From the NCBI GenBank assembly GCA_034440615.1, contig JAOTOM010004357.1:207424-271423 (forward strand): 64,000 bases of DNA, read 5' to 3'. The DNA comes from Ashinkailepas kermadecensis. Lineage: Eukaryota > Arthropoda > Thecostraca > Neolepadidae. Position numbers and translations under genes: made by a program. Shown here piece after piece: positions 38,149 to 48,744 of this stretch (the first letter of the stretch is position 1; the number at the start of each line of letters is the position of its first letter). The notes below the pieces were generated by a model that saw only the letters and a list, made by a program, of their open reading frames with translations, made no database searches and was not told the origin of the DNA.

Positions 38149-39683
38149 GCGGTGTGGTGATGGTGGCGGCAGAGGCTATTTATGAGCGACATGGGCACAC
38201 GCACGTTGTGGATCCCGTTTTGCGTGTTTGAGTGCGCTCTTATGATTTACGTCTTTCTGTGAATCTCAATGATTGGCCTTCCATGGTGATACATACTTCA
38301 ACTCGCCCTGAAAATAAAATGGAACGTACAATGCACTTCGTAATCGTTTGCTGAAAATTAGCTTAGCTTCCTTGAAAGCTCTAAATTTTCTGTCCTAAAA
38401 CCTTCCCCTCGTTGAAAACTCATCATATCACGATCTCCTATGATCTCTTGATCTCCTGAGATCTCCTGATCTCCTGAGAACTCCTGATCTAAGTACATTT
38501 GTGTCCGTATTCACACTTGCTGGATAGCTGTGTGCGATATTCCTGTTATAAACTGAAGCGATGCAGCATGACAAACAAGGGGTCACTATGAATTACTCAA
38601 TAGCTCTTCGACATCGCCGACCGTCTGCAAAGCAAGCATCTAGCTGCAATATCATCATCTCTTAAGTAGTACCATGGAGAGTTGCAAAAATAGGGCCGTC
38701 GCTACCTATGGGCGCAGAAACGGTCTTGCCCTAAAGTGACAAAATGCATTGTCAATTATAGTGCTGACCATATTTGTTGACTATGTCCTATTTCTGTTGA
38801 CTGTCGGTCAAATGTGAATTGTGCCTTTCCACTTGAATCCGGAGGCTACGCCACCGCTGGTCTGCAAGTCTGCAAGCTGCCTGCAAGTCTGGAGAGCATG
38901 GACAGAATTCTGAAAGGCATTGTGGTCAAAGTCCATTTGCAAGCCGATGATTTGTTAGCGTACATAGTGATCCATTTGTCTTGTAATTCTCGAAATAGAA
39001 TAGGTGCAACTCAATCCTCAGAGTTGGCATTATTCAAAGTACATTCCTATGAACTGTAGTACCGCATAAGAGACTAGACTACGTGTTTTCCATGTTCATA
39101 TGCTGCTTAAGGTGTATATTCAATTCTATCTCTGAAGGTTCAAATGAAATAAATGAACAAAAACCACATAAAATGAGTTTTACCGAAATACGGGGAGTGG
39201 GCAACGCTCGGGCACGGGGAAATACAAGGCCAGGAAATTCATTGAAACACTCCGATGCACATTTTCACTGTTTTCTTTTGCGTTTTTGTCTATTCAATAT
39301 ATGCCTATCATCCTTTTGGTCAATCACTTGGATGGTCCCTTGAGAACGTCAAGTTGAGAAATAACGTTCGGGAGAGAAAACTTCTGAGTGAAAATGATGC
39401 TTGGGCTTATTCATGCCAGGTTTGTTTCTAAGTGATTGGTAAGGTAAGGATAGCCTGCGACCCAACCCGTATTCGTAAAAAATTGTGAATGAGCTGACAC
39501 TTCAATAATTAATTTTAAAACAACAATACCAGGATCAAGCTACACAAATATCATCACCTTTCGAGTTCTGAATACTGAATAAAATATTACATGTATTGTG
39601 ACGACAACAAATCCGTGGCCTCCTCTAAGGAGTTTTCACAAGGTGGGATTGCTTGCTGATACCTAATCAGCATAATATGGCGT
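38149..39683. other. 3' UTR of gene B and intergenic DNA
   Basis: AATAAA at 38,313-38,318 probably ends the gene B transcript. A short GATCTCCT repeat lies at 38,440-38,492. No other gene seen. Confidence 0.6.
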
Positions 39684-42600
39684 CACTGGGGGATCTAGCC
39701 GACCTGCTTGGGGGAAGGTCAACTTTCGGCGCGTGCCCAACCCTAAGCCCCCCCCCCCCCCCCAGTGGCGTACCTAGGGTTTGCGTCATGGGAGGGGCAA
39801 ACGGATTTGAAGGGCAACGGTTTAAAAACGGCAACGGTTCCATCCTACCACTATTCTTGGTTTAAGGGCAACGGATTTCGACCACTATTTTTTAAAAGGA
39901 TCCTTTATATTTTGTTAAAACGAAAATAATTAGCGACCAACTTAATTGTCATGTGGAGGGAGCCCAATATCTATCACCACCGTTTATGGGTCACCAGATT
40001 TCAACCCTAACTCCACCCTGTTCGATTTGTTTTGGTATACCTTGACAAGTCAATTCAGAATGCTGAAGTTGCACATGTGCAAATAACTTAAAAATGCAAT
40101 ATTTTCCAATGTCAGGCATTCCAGTTCATAACGCCCGGTCGCCACCATGCCAACGTTCGTGCATGTGTCTGCCCGACTTGTGTATTCGGCGCATTCACCA
40201 CACTTCGTGCGATTATATGGTTTCTGCTAGGCCTCCTACGATTTGCTAATTGCTACCACATGATAATCTTGTGCCATATTTTACGCGATGGAATGCTTCG
40301 CATGGGGATTCGCTGGGAAAATTCGACAAATTCAATTCCATGATTAGTTATCTTCTTCCCACAATTTCTGGTGGTTGAGATCCGGATACTCGCTTATCTT
40401 TGATGCACTTCTTCTCTTTGGTTAAATATGCTCACAGATTGGCTGCCGAACCGAGGCCCTGGTTCGGTATTCTTTTTTTCGATCCGTTGCATTTTTCTTC
40501 ATCTACGGATATGTTTTTGGGCTCCAGTCATTTTTTTGTTAGAAGCCCGGCACATTTTTTAGACCCCCGGCTCTTGTTAGGGTGTTGTTGCTTTTTTATG
40601 CACCGAATAATTGTGTTAGGTACCGGAGCGTTTTTGAACACCCCGATGTGTTTATTTTGTGCCCGGCCTTTTTGTTCCTTTTTTGGTCCACGCTGCTTTT
40701 TGCGAGACCCGGCCTGTTTTTTGAAGTTCTGATGCAGTTTCATGACCCTGGTGTGCTTTGAGGGCCTACGGTGTGGCTTGTAGAGCTCCCGATGTGTTCA
40801 TTTAGGCATGCAACGCATGTTTGAAAGCCCTGACGCTTTTTCCGATACTCGGTGCGCTTTGGAGGACCAGGCGCCTTTTCGGCCTCCCGTTGTGCTCTGA
40901 GGGTCCTGCTGTGTTTATTTGGGGCTCCTGACGCACATTTGTGGGGCTCCAGCACGACTTTGGGGTCCTAGCACGACTTGTCGAGCCCAGGCGCATGGTT
41001 CTGGGGACCCGACGCCAGTGTTCTGCGATCGACGCGATGTTTGGGGACCTCTTCTGATTTTTTAATGTCTGAATCTCGGTCTTATTTTTTTGGGGACCCC
41101 GGCGCCATGTTTTTGTATCCCTCCGCTATTTTCGAGCCCCAATACGTTTGTACGGGTCGTACGCGATTGTTGAAGGCATCTGGTGCTATGTTTGGGGCTC
41201 CTGAGCGATTTTCCTGGCTCAGACATTTTTTAATCGCTCCTTATTTTGGAGGGTTCTGACTTGATCTTTTTGGGTCCCGATGCGATTTTGGGGGCTATGC
41301 TGTGCTTATTTGGGGACCTCAAAACCAATTTTTTTTAGCCCCGACGGGAGTTTTGATGCCCCGACATAAATTTTTGGGACTACTGACGGGAATTTTGTGT
41401 CCAGAATGAGATTCTTGGGGCCCGCCCGGAGTTTGCTGGGCGCGTTGTGCTTACCTGGGGTCCAGCGCACTTTTGGCGGGCCCCGTTGCAAATTTTCCGG
41501 CCCGGTGAGATATTTCTGTGGCCTGTTTTTTTGCAGAGCTTCCTTCGCGAATTCAGAGGGCCACGATACGAATTGGGTCACCAGCGTTATTTTTGGGGAC
41601 CCCGGCACGATTCTTGGGAGCCCATCCTACTCAGTATGGAAAGAGGGAATTTTCCCTTTGGCACGCGACTGCGGCTGCTCATCGAGTATTTTCCAAGCGA
41701 TGGCACCCTTCAGAGGAGAAAAACCCTTCCGACAATTTTATTTCGTGATCTGTTCTTAATTGTTCGGTGATCGGGTCGATTCGATCGAGTCGCGGCGTCA
41801 TTTTTGGAGGGGCAGAGTTGTATTTTTTCAAGGCCCCTGCGCGATATTTTGGTTTTCTGTACGATTCTTCGTGTTCCCTGTGCGACTTTTTTCGGTGGCT
41901 CGGCAAGTGTATTTTCCGGTGCTCGACGTTTGTTTTGGGTTCATTAACGCGATTTGTGAGACCGCAAAGTGATATTCCGGGTAAGAATTGATCTTGTGGG
42001 GCAGCTGCAAGTTGTGGGGCCCCTACGCGGCCTTTTACACCCCCAGTTTATTTTCCAAAGGCTGCGACGCGATTGTTTTGGGTCCCAGTGCGATTTTTTG
42101 GGCCCCGGCGTCATTTGTTTGGATTACTAATGCGAGGTTCAGCTGCCTCGACAAGTTTTTGGGGGCTTTTGGTGCGATTGTTGGGGCACCAGAATGATTT
42201 TTATTGTCCGAACTATTTCGTTGCCCCGGCTTCATTTGCTTGGGTCTCGATGGGACTTTTCGGCCCCGGTGCGACCTGTTGGGCCCCTAGTGTGATTTTC
42301 AGTGGCTCGGCCCAGCCCGTCGTTTTAGCCTCCCAGCGTTATTTTCAAGGGCCCGGCGAGACATCTTGGGCCTCGGGCCCTGTGAGACTTCTTTCGTGGT
42401 TTTAAGGGACCCCAGTGTAAAAGGGGCCGGACCTTTTGGGGCCCACAGCGTGACTTTCACTGGTCCCGGAACGACTTTTCGGGCCCCCAACGAGATTTGC
42501 AGCGACCCGTCCAGACCTTTTTGCGTTCTGAGCGCTATTTTTGGGGGGCCCACAGCACAGTAAAAGGGGCTGGACCTTTTGAGGCCCCAGCGTGATTTTC

Positions 42601-42975
42601 AGGGCCCCTTGTCGATTTTTGGGGCCCCGGTCCCACATTTTGGAGCCCACAGCGTCATTCTTAGAGGTCACAGCGATTTTTCGGCACCTAATGTGATTCT
42701 CGGGCGCCTCAATGCGTTTCCCCCCCCCCTCGGCGACATTTACAGTGCGATGCTTTGGGGTCCTCAGTGTGATTTGTATTATTTTCAGGGGTCGCGATGC
42801 AAATTGTTGGGGCCACAGCGGATTTTTAGAGGGTACGGCGCAATTTTTTCCTAACCACGGTGCGGTTCTTGTGGGCCCCATATCCTCTGAGGGGAGGGGG
42901 CAACTACCACCTTTGCCCGGGGGAAAGGAGGTAGTGTCGCCTGGGGGAGGAAAAACCGATGAACATTCCGCCACG
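39684..42975 (+). mobile_element. Degraded hAT-like satellite-bearing element
   Basis: Starts with CACTGGGGGATCTAG, like the 1.15-kb elements, then a C-run and CAGTGGCGTACCTAGG at 39,763. From there it follows, in inverse orientation and the same order, the element at 52,962-57,498: the ATTTCGACCACTATTTT segment, the GTTCGTGCATGTG region, the GTTCGGTATTC region near 40,460, then thousands of bases of GGGGCCC...GCGATTTTT modules. A marker, GATGGCACCCTTCAGAGGAGA, lies 1.9 kb in, as in the other copy. The far end near 42,975 (TTCCGCCACG) is decayed and no target duplication is visible. Confidence 0.8.
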
Positions 42976-43768
42976 TTACACACCTGGTCTTTTTACAAAG
43001 GTATCTTGCTACACCTGTCTCTTAATTTTAGCAAAATCGAAGAAAAGACCACAAATGAATATCTAGCTCTCGTCACTCGTGTCATGCGTCCTGGCCGCGT
43101 CGCCCCGCTCCTCTTGTGGTATGCGTAAAAGTCTAGAAAGTCATGTTTTTATAATACCACCGTTAATGGATCCAATTGCTGGCTTTGTACCATGCATTTT
43201 TTTCACGAAAATATTTCACATTTGAACCTTCCTCCTCGATTTGACCTAAGTAGAAATGCTGTCAATTTGCTACCATTTTATCTTCTTCATAAAAATGCAC
43301 CGCTCTAATGAAAAAAAAATGTCTTATGCTACCGGAACTGTACAAAGGTTTTTGGGTTGCTTTCTCCATTGGAGCTTCCTTTGACTAGGTGGGATTTTTC
43401 GCCCCACTAGGCGGAATTCAACGGCACATTTAACATGTTAGAGGAGACCCTGCAAGAAATATGCTTCAGGCACCAGAGGTTCCGAAGGGCTTTGTAGTGG
43501 TTTTAGGTCAAATGACACGGGCATCATTGTTTCATTTAAATATGGTTATCTCATCGATAAGAAACAGAAAATGTGGCATGTTATGCATATTTGTCAAGTA
43601 AATGGGCTCGGGATGAAATTATCTAAATAAGATATGCATATTTTTTACATTTTAACCCGGGGTTTTTGAATTCCGGGGGCCCCCAAGCAAAAGAAAAAAA
43701 TAAAAAAAATAAAAGAGAAAAAAAAAGGGAAATAATTTAGAGGGGAAGGGGAAATAAGTTTAAAATGC

Positions 43769-43769
<1 letters not shown>
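42976..43769. other. Intergenic, nothing recognised
   Basis: AT-rich with a purine-rich patch at about 43,685-43,730. Confidence 0.5.

Positions 43770-43829
<60 letters not shown>
43770..43829. repeat. (TA)n microsatellite
   Basis: About 29 TA units; the following element seems to have inserted into a TA/TG microsatellite, since TG-rich sequence continues on its far side at 46,430-46,450. Confidence 0.95.
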
Positions 43830-43832
<3 letters not shown>

Positions 43833-44440
43833 TACATGTGCGCGTGTGTTAGCCTGTGTCGATAATGTTCAAGGTGGTGTTATCAAAAACGGCTACTGTT
43901 TTTATTTTGCCTTGATATGTGCCTAACAATTTGGTATCAAAATTAGATCGCTGGGCGATCGGCATTTTTTCTCAAAATGCGTTTGAAAAAGACTCTGTTT
44001 TCGGCATTCGGCGCCATATTGGCTGGGAGAACCAATCCAGATAAGTGGGTCAAATAGTACCTCTTTGTTATCGTCTCGACGAGCTGAGTCGGTTGAAAAT
44101 GGGCCAGTATGGTCGAAAAATCGAAAGCTTAGAAAATAAAGGTAGTTTTATATCTCCCATCAGTGGACATCTGGCCAATTTGTAGTCCCACATCTACTTT
44201 TATAATTAAAAAAAGGTGAAAGTATGGCACATTTGCCGTTTTCACAGCTTCCTCATTCGGAGATATAAATACTACTTTGCAATTTCAATGCTAAAACAGT
44301 AAAAGGTAAGCCTGAAGCACGACCACGCATTAGAAAGCATTCAGACTCGACTTGGGTTTCACTTCAACATCGCTTCATCAGGACAAGTACGGTCCTCTAA
44401 AGCACTACCTGTACGTAAAGCTCTAGGTATGTACCTATTC

Positions 44441-44498
44441 GCAGTTACAGAAATCCGAAGCCTTACCTCTTAGTAAGGCTTCGGATTTCTGTAACTGC
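44441..44498. other. Perfect 26-bp hairpin inside the TIR element
   Basis: Arms 44,441-44,466 and 44,473-44,498 are exact reverse complements around the loop CTCTTA. It lies 165-220 bp upstream of the open frame. Confidence 0.95.
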
Positions 44499-44663
44499 GT
44501 ATTCATGCGGCTATTTCGCTTTCAAGAAATAATCCCATGAACACTATACTACCCACCTAAAATTGAGCGTCACACCCTCTTTTTCTGGCGACTGCGATAT
44601 TCCCCTAAACATCCCAAAAATATTCCACCATTTTCCCATCTCCTGCCTGAGTGCAATTGCAAT

Positions 44664-45609
44664 TTGAGTTGCTTTCCATGCCTATTTTATCCAATATTGT
44701 TTGGATTTTCCTCTGATTGTCCCTCTTCCTATTCCCTCAACATGTTCCTATTTCTTTTTCAGATTATTTATCATGGCTCCGAAGACCAGCGGGGTGATTC
44801 CGCTGGTCTTTCCGACTTAATTGGGCCCAGCAAGAGTTTTATTCCCAGTGAGCTTCCCACCCAGCGGGCAGTTTTGCAGTATGGACTTCTTTTGCGAGAG
44901 CGAAACGTCAGTCTGAAGAGATACACAGTTGGTGATATGGCAAGGGATGTAGCAGAAGAAGTGTCACAGATGTGGTCTAGAGTAAACCCTCTTTTCAAGC
45001 CTCCTGTTGTAACCGGCACACGAGCCATGGCGGCACGGATAGAAAGGCTTTGGCGAAAGGTGAATGACGTTGTGTGGAAGAAGATAAGCGACCCAGCTGA
45101 GGTGCAGAGTATTGAGGTAGACTTGGATCAACTGTTCGATGTCGCGGCGTGTAAATGCACGATCATGAGTTGCTCAGATTGCAACTGTGCCGGTTGTGGC
45201 GACAAGGCACACGTCCTTTGCGAGTGCGAGAGGTCAAAGAAGATTGCCGAGAGGCAAAAATGAGCGTGGAGACCCCAGCGTCCGTCCCAGGAGAACTCCG
45301 AGACTAATTGAGACCGCGGAGAGTCTGCAGGAGTTGATATCCTGGGACGGCGCCTTCGAACCGGCCCTCACGTGCCACACGCCAAGCTCCGAACTTGATG
45401 GCTATGTGGACATGCCAATGTCAGTTCCACAGTTTCCCGTGCACGGTCAGTCAGTTGAGCGATGCGTGAAACAGGTGTCGCTAGCTGCAAAAACCGTGTA
45501 CGGGAAGGAGAGGAGGGACGGCTACATCCGGGCTGGCTACATGCACCGGCAGCTTTTGCCCGTGCTAACAACTAAGAGGGACGTGGAGAATATGCTAAAA
45601 CGACTGTGA
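44664..45609 (+). pseudogene. Broken Cys-rich protein gene of the TIR element
   Basis: Frame one (to a TGA ending at 45,263) encodes ELPTQRAVLQYGLLLRERN, a basic region with VSQMWSRVN and RIERLWRKVND, then a Cys cluster: LFDVAACKC, CSDCNCAGC and VLCECERSKK, a likely zinc-binding module. A +1 frame from about 45,230 to the stop at 45,607 continues with ELISWDGAFEPALTCHTPS, then VPQFPVHGQSVERCVKQVS and VYGKERRDGYIRAGYMHRQL. I recognise LFDxAACKC and the PxHGQSVERCVKxV...RDGxIR signature from uncharacterised proteins common in many invertebrates, where a longer middle part separates them. So this copy looks internally deleted and frameshifted. A second frame starting ATGGCTCCG at 44,774 may be the original N-terminus. 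Confidence 0.75.
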
Positions 45610-46479
45610 GTTCCATGAAAGATAGAACTGGGGTGCTCTATGCCGTCCAGTCAGTTGTGCTCCGCACCTTCGCGCGATGTTTGCCTTGGATATACCAGTG
45701 TTCATTGATTGATGTCTGACATGTGTCCCTTCGGGAAAAACATAGGCATCGATGGTCCCATGGTGACCACGGCGAATTTCAATAATCACGGCGAATTTTA
45801 ATCATTTTTATCACCAACGTATCTGATTTTCGTCTGAACGTGATGTGGAAAGGCTATCTGAATGTCTCAACATGCAACGAATAGGTAGGTATTTGGTATG
45901 TGATGCACATGCGTACAAAGCAGCCTCCCTCAATCATGCTGCTATGTAGTTCAAACAGCGAATAAATATGAAGCTTTGTCTATATTTATATGCCCAGTGA
46001 GTGATGCTGAAGTCTTCAAATGAGTAAGTGCAGAAACCGCGGCTGTATCATTATTTTTACTTGTTTAAACCTCAGAATTCCTTGTATGTCCCGAAATGGA
46101 CATTTGCTGGTGTATTAGAAGACATAAGATAGCCGATATTTTCTTAACTATCGATTTTTCGACAATACTGCCTTGTTTCAATCGACTCAGCTCGTCGAGA
46201 CGATCAAAAAGAGGTACTATTTGACCCACTTATCTGGATTGGTTCTCACAGCCAATATGGCGCTGAATGCCGAAAACAGAGTATTTTCCAAACGCATTTT
46301 GAGAAAAAATGCCGATTGCCCAGCGATCTAATTTTTATGCCAAATTGTTAGGCACATATCAAGGCAAAATAAAAACAGTAGCCGTTTTTGATAACACCAC
46401 TTTGAAAATTATCGACACAGGCTAATATGTATGTGTGTGTGTGTGCGTGTTGACCTTTTTACACCCATAAAAAACCACC

Positions 46480-46850
46480 ACGAAAAAAAAAAAAGAGGGG
46501 GGGGGGGGCCCCCCCCCCCCCCCCGGGGGGGAGGTTAGGCCCCCGGAAAAAAATTAAAAAAAAAAAAAAAAAAAAATACAAAAAAAATCTTTTAATATCA
46601 CTTTCCTTTTTTCTTTCCCTTTAAAATAAAAAAAAAATAAATTTTTTTTTTTTTGTATTCTTATTTTTACTTTTTCACAAATATAAAATTTTGTGGAAAA
46701 AAAAAAAAAAAAAAAAACATTTCCAAAAAATAAAAAACTCTTATTAAAAAATAAAATAAAAAAAAAAAGCAGGAAGGAAATTATATTCAATTAATTAATT
46801 AATTTAACAATACGTTTCTTTTTTTTTTAACTCCCCAGATTTTTTTAAAA
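46480..46850. repeat. Homopolymer-rich low-complexity block
   Basis: Long A, G, C and T runs in succession, including G12-C17-G7 around 46,498-46,531 and A runs of about 20. It carries no interpretable signal and may be poorly assembled. Confidence 0.85.
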
Positions 46851-48744
46851 AGAAAGGATCCCTTCTTCACCCGGACACTGCTCGTAGTCATGAATCATGC
46901 AGACGCGACTGTTCACGTCACATACCGCGTGATCTAGTAGATCGCGGCAGCTGACGTCTTTTGGACCCCGAGCCGAGATCATCAGTTTGGGATGTTGATG
47001 GTGTGCTCAGATACAGACGGAGCGGGTGCCGTACACAAGTCCGAGTGAATGGCCTGCGATGCCAGATTTGATTGGCAGATACATATGCCTGATTTCATAA
47101 GGTCACGTTGCATTCATGTTTGATAGCATTCAGTACATGTCAGCCCTCCTGAAGTACAATTACGTCGTTGCACGTAGTTGAGCCCATGAATGAATTGTCG
47201 GTAATTGGTGACATTGAATGTTGTAAAACTTGTTAACGGAGACTGTATGGCTTACACTGACAGGTTATACATATTTTCGGTGTTAGGTGTTAAGTTTGGT
47301 TATAAACCTTTTCCTATTAGCTGATTTTATTTCGTTCTTCTGCCTCACGCAGTTTTCCAATGGCAAAACACTTCCACGAAATCGTTGCTCCACGAAATCA
47401 TGTGCATACCATACGATCTGTGGTGATGTCGCAAATCTGATCAATAATGTCCATGGTTGCGATCGTAAGGGGCACAATGCTATCCTACACTTCCGTGCAG
47501 AGTTCAAGGAAGCTTTGAATCGGAAAGGTATAGTTATGTATAGTCCAAGTATTGGCCTCTACATGTGAAAACATGCCCCTACCTGGATATGTCTATTTTG
47601 CTGTACACACATACACATAGCCAGGCATGCACACTTATATACACGGCAGACGATTAATTTATTGGTATCCATACAGAGCAGTGTTGTACATACACGTGCT
47701 TACTCTCAGGTTTCCGGCGATGACACACTGTGTACACGACGGACTATCCCGATTCCTCGGGCCTGGTGAACAGACGGCTGCTGCAGTGGCACGAGGCGAG
47801 GTCACGCTCTGGGGGTGTATACCACCTCACCGAGGGACCCGTATAAAGGCAGGTCATCCCAGTGAGCTGCATGCCGAGAGGCACTGGTCGGTCAGCGGCA
47901 ATCCGTGGCACACTGAACACTCCCCGGTCACTGTCATCAACACATAAACATATGATTGCATTCGTGAAATGAGCCTATTCAGCCCAATATTTACAGTATT
48001 CACATGCCATCATACATCGCATATCCTTACAACGGAACCTTGTTCCCCGAACCTCCATATAGGTTCAGAAATGGCATAGATTTAAACAATCGCAACAAAT
48101 TGGCGCTTCAAAAGCTCAATGCTAGCGAGGGAGGCTCCCACAACTTCATTTGTCTTGACCGCGGTTAATTCTGCTATACATGTCATCATGTGATATAATT
48201 CGTCCGTCATTTCCACTGGGATCTTCCTTGACAGCGATAACTAAAAGTTCAAACCAGACCAGAAGTGAAATCGTTGCGGTGCTGCTTCTGGCTCTGTAAA
48301 TGTTCCATCCCAAAATCTTTAGTTATTTTAACTGATGATATTGGGGAGTGTATGGCCCACCTGACACAATTTCTGAGTAAACCAGGTCAAGTTGGATCAA
48401 AGTTTTCCAAAATGAGATGTGTTGCTATGCAAACCATGATGATCGTGGGTGGATATCAAAATAGATAATGCTCATACACAATGTTCTTGGAAGCAAAGTA
48501 GCAGTGACAAAAACAATTATGTATATGCACCCTGTGTGGTAAAACCCTTTATAAACTTCGGTGCCACCACAAACTTCGCCACATATCCAATAGCAAACCC
48601 GACCGACACGTTTAGCCTATCTATCCTTGGCTATTATAATATCCTATTGTCCCACCTCATTGATTAACTTTCTATTTAACTTCTTCCACGATCCAGCCCC
48701 TAAACTAACCTGTAATATGCCGGGTACACAAAGCATGGACATTT
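46851..48744. other. Region downstream of gene C, mostly empty
   Basis: Apart from the possible exon, a promoter-like TATAAAG occurs at about 47,843 in a GC-rich patch on the plus strand, with no gene behind it. Nothing else is supported. Confidence 0.4.
47353..47527 (+). CDS. Possible isolated exon, unknown product
   Basis: An open 175-bp block between TGCCTCACGCAG and GGAAAG|GTATAG encodes 58 residues with four Cys. They include NRCSTKSCAYHTICGDVANL and HGCDRKGHNAILHFRAEFKE, which read more like protein than neighbouring frames. No partner exon or family was found, so it may be a relic or chance. Confidence 0.25.

Larger units (their letters stand above)
43852..46422 (+). mobile_element. 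2.57-kb DNA element with ~285-bp terminal inverted repeats
   Basis: The left end GCCTGTGTCGATAAT and right end ATTATCGACACAGGC are exact inverted copies. Similarity of about 85-90% continues inward to about 44,138 and 46,136, including the CAATCCAGATAAGTGGGTCAAA and CTCGTCGAGACGAT blocks. TA lies at both outer borders (43,850-43,851 and 46,423-46,424), compatible with a TA target duplication. Between the arms are a perfect 26-bp hairpin and a broken plus-strand gene. No DDE transposase signature was recognised. Confidence 0.9.

Noticed and set aside
37548..38231. A 227-codon frame overlapping gene B
   Set aside because: It is in another frame of the same GC-rich sequence. The 142-codon frame has the signal peptide, membrane segment, start context and relation to gene A.
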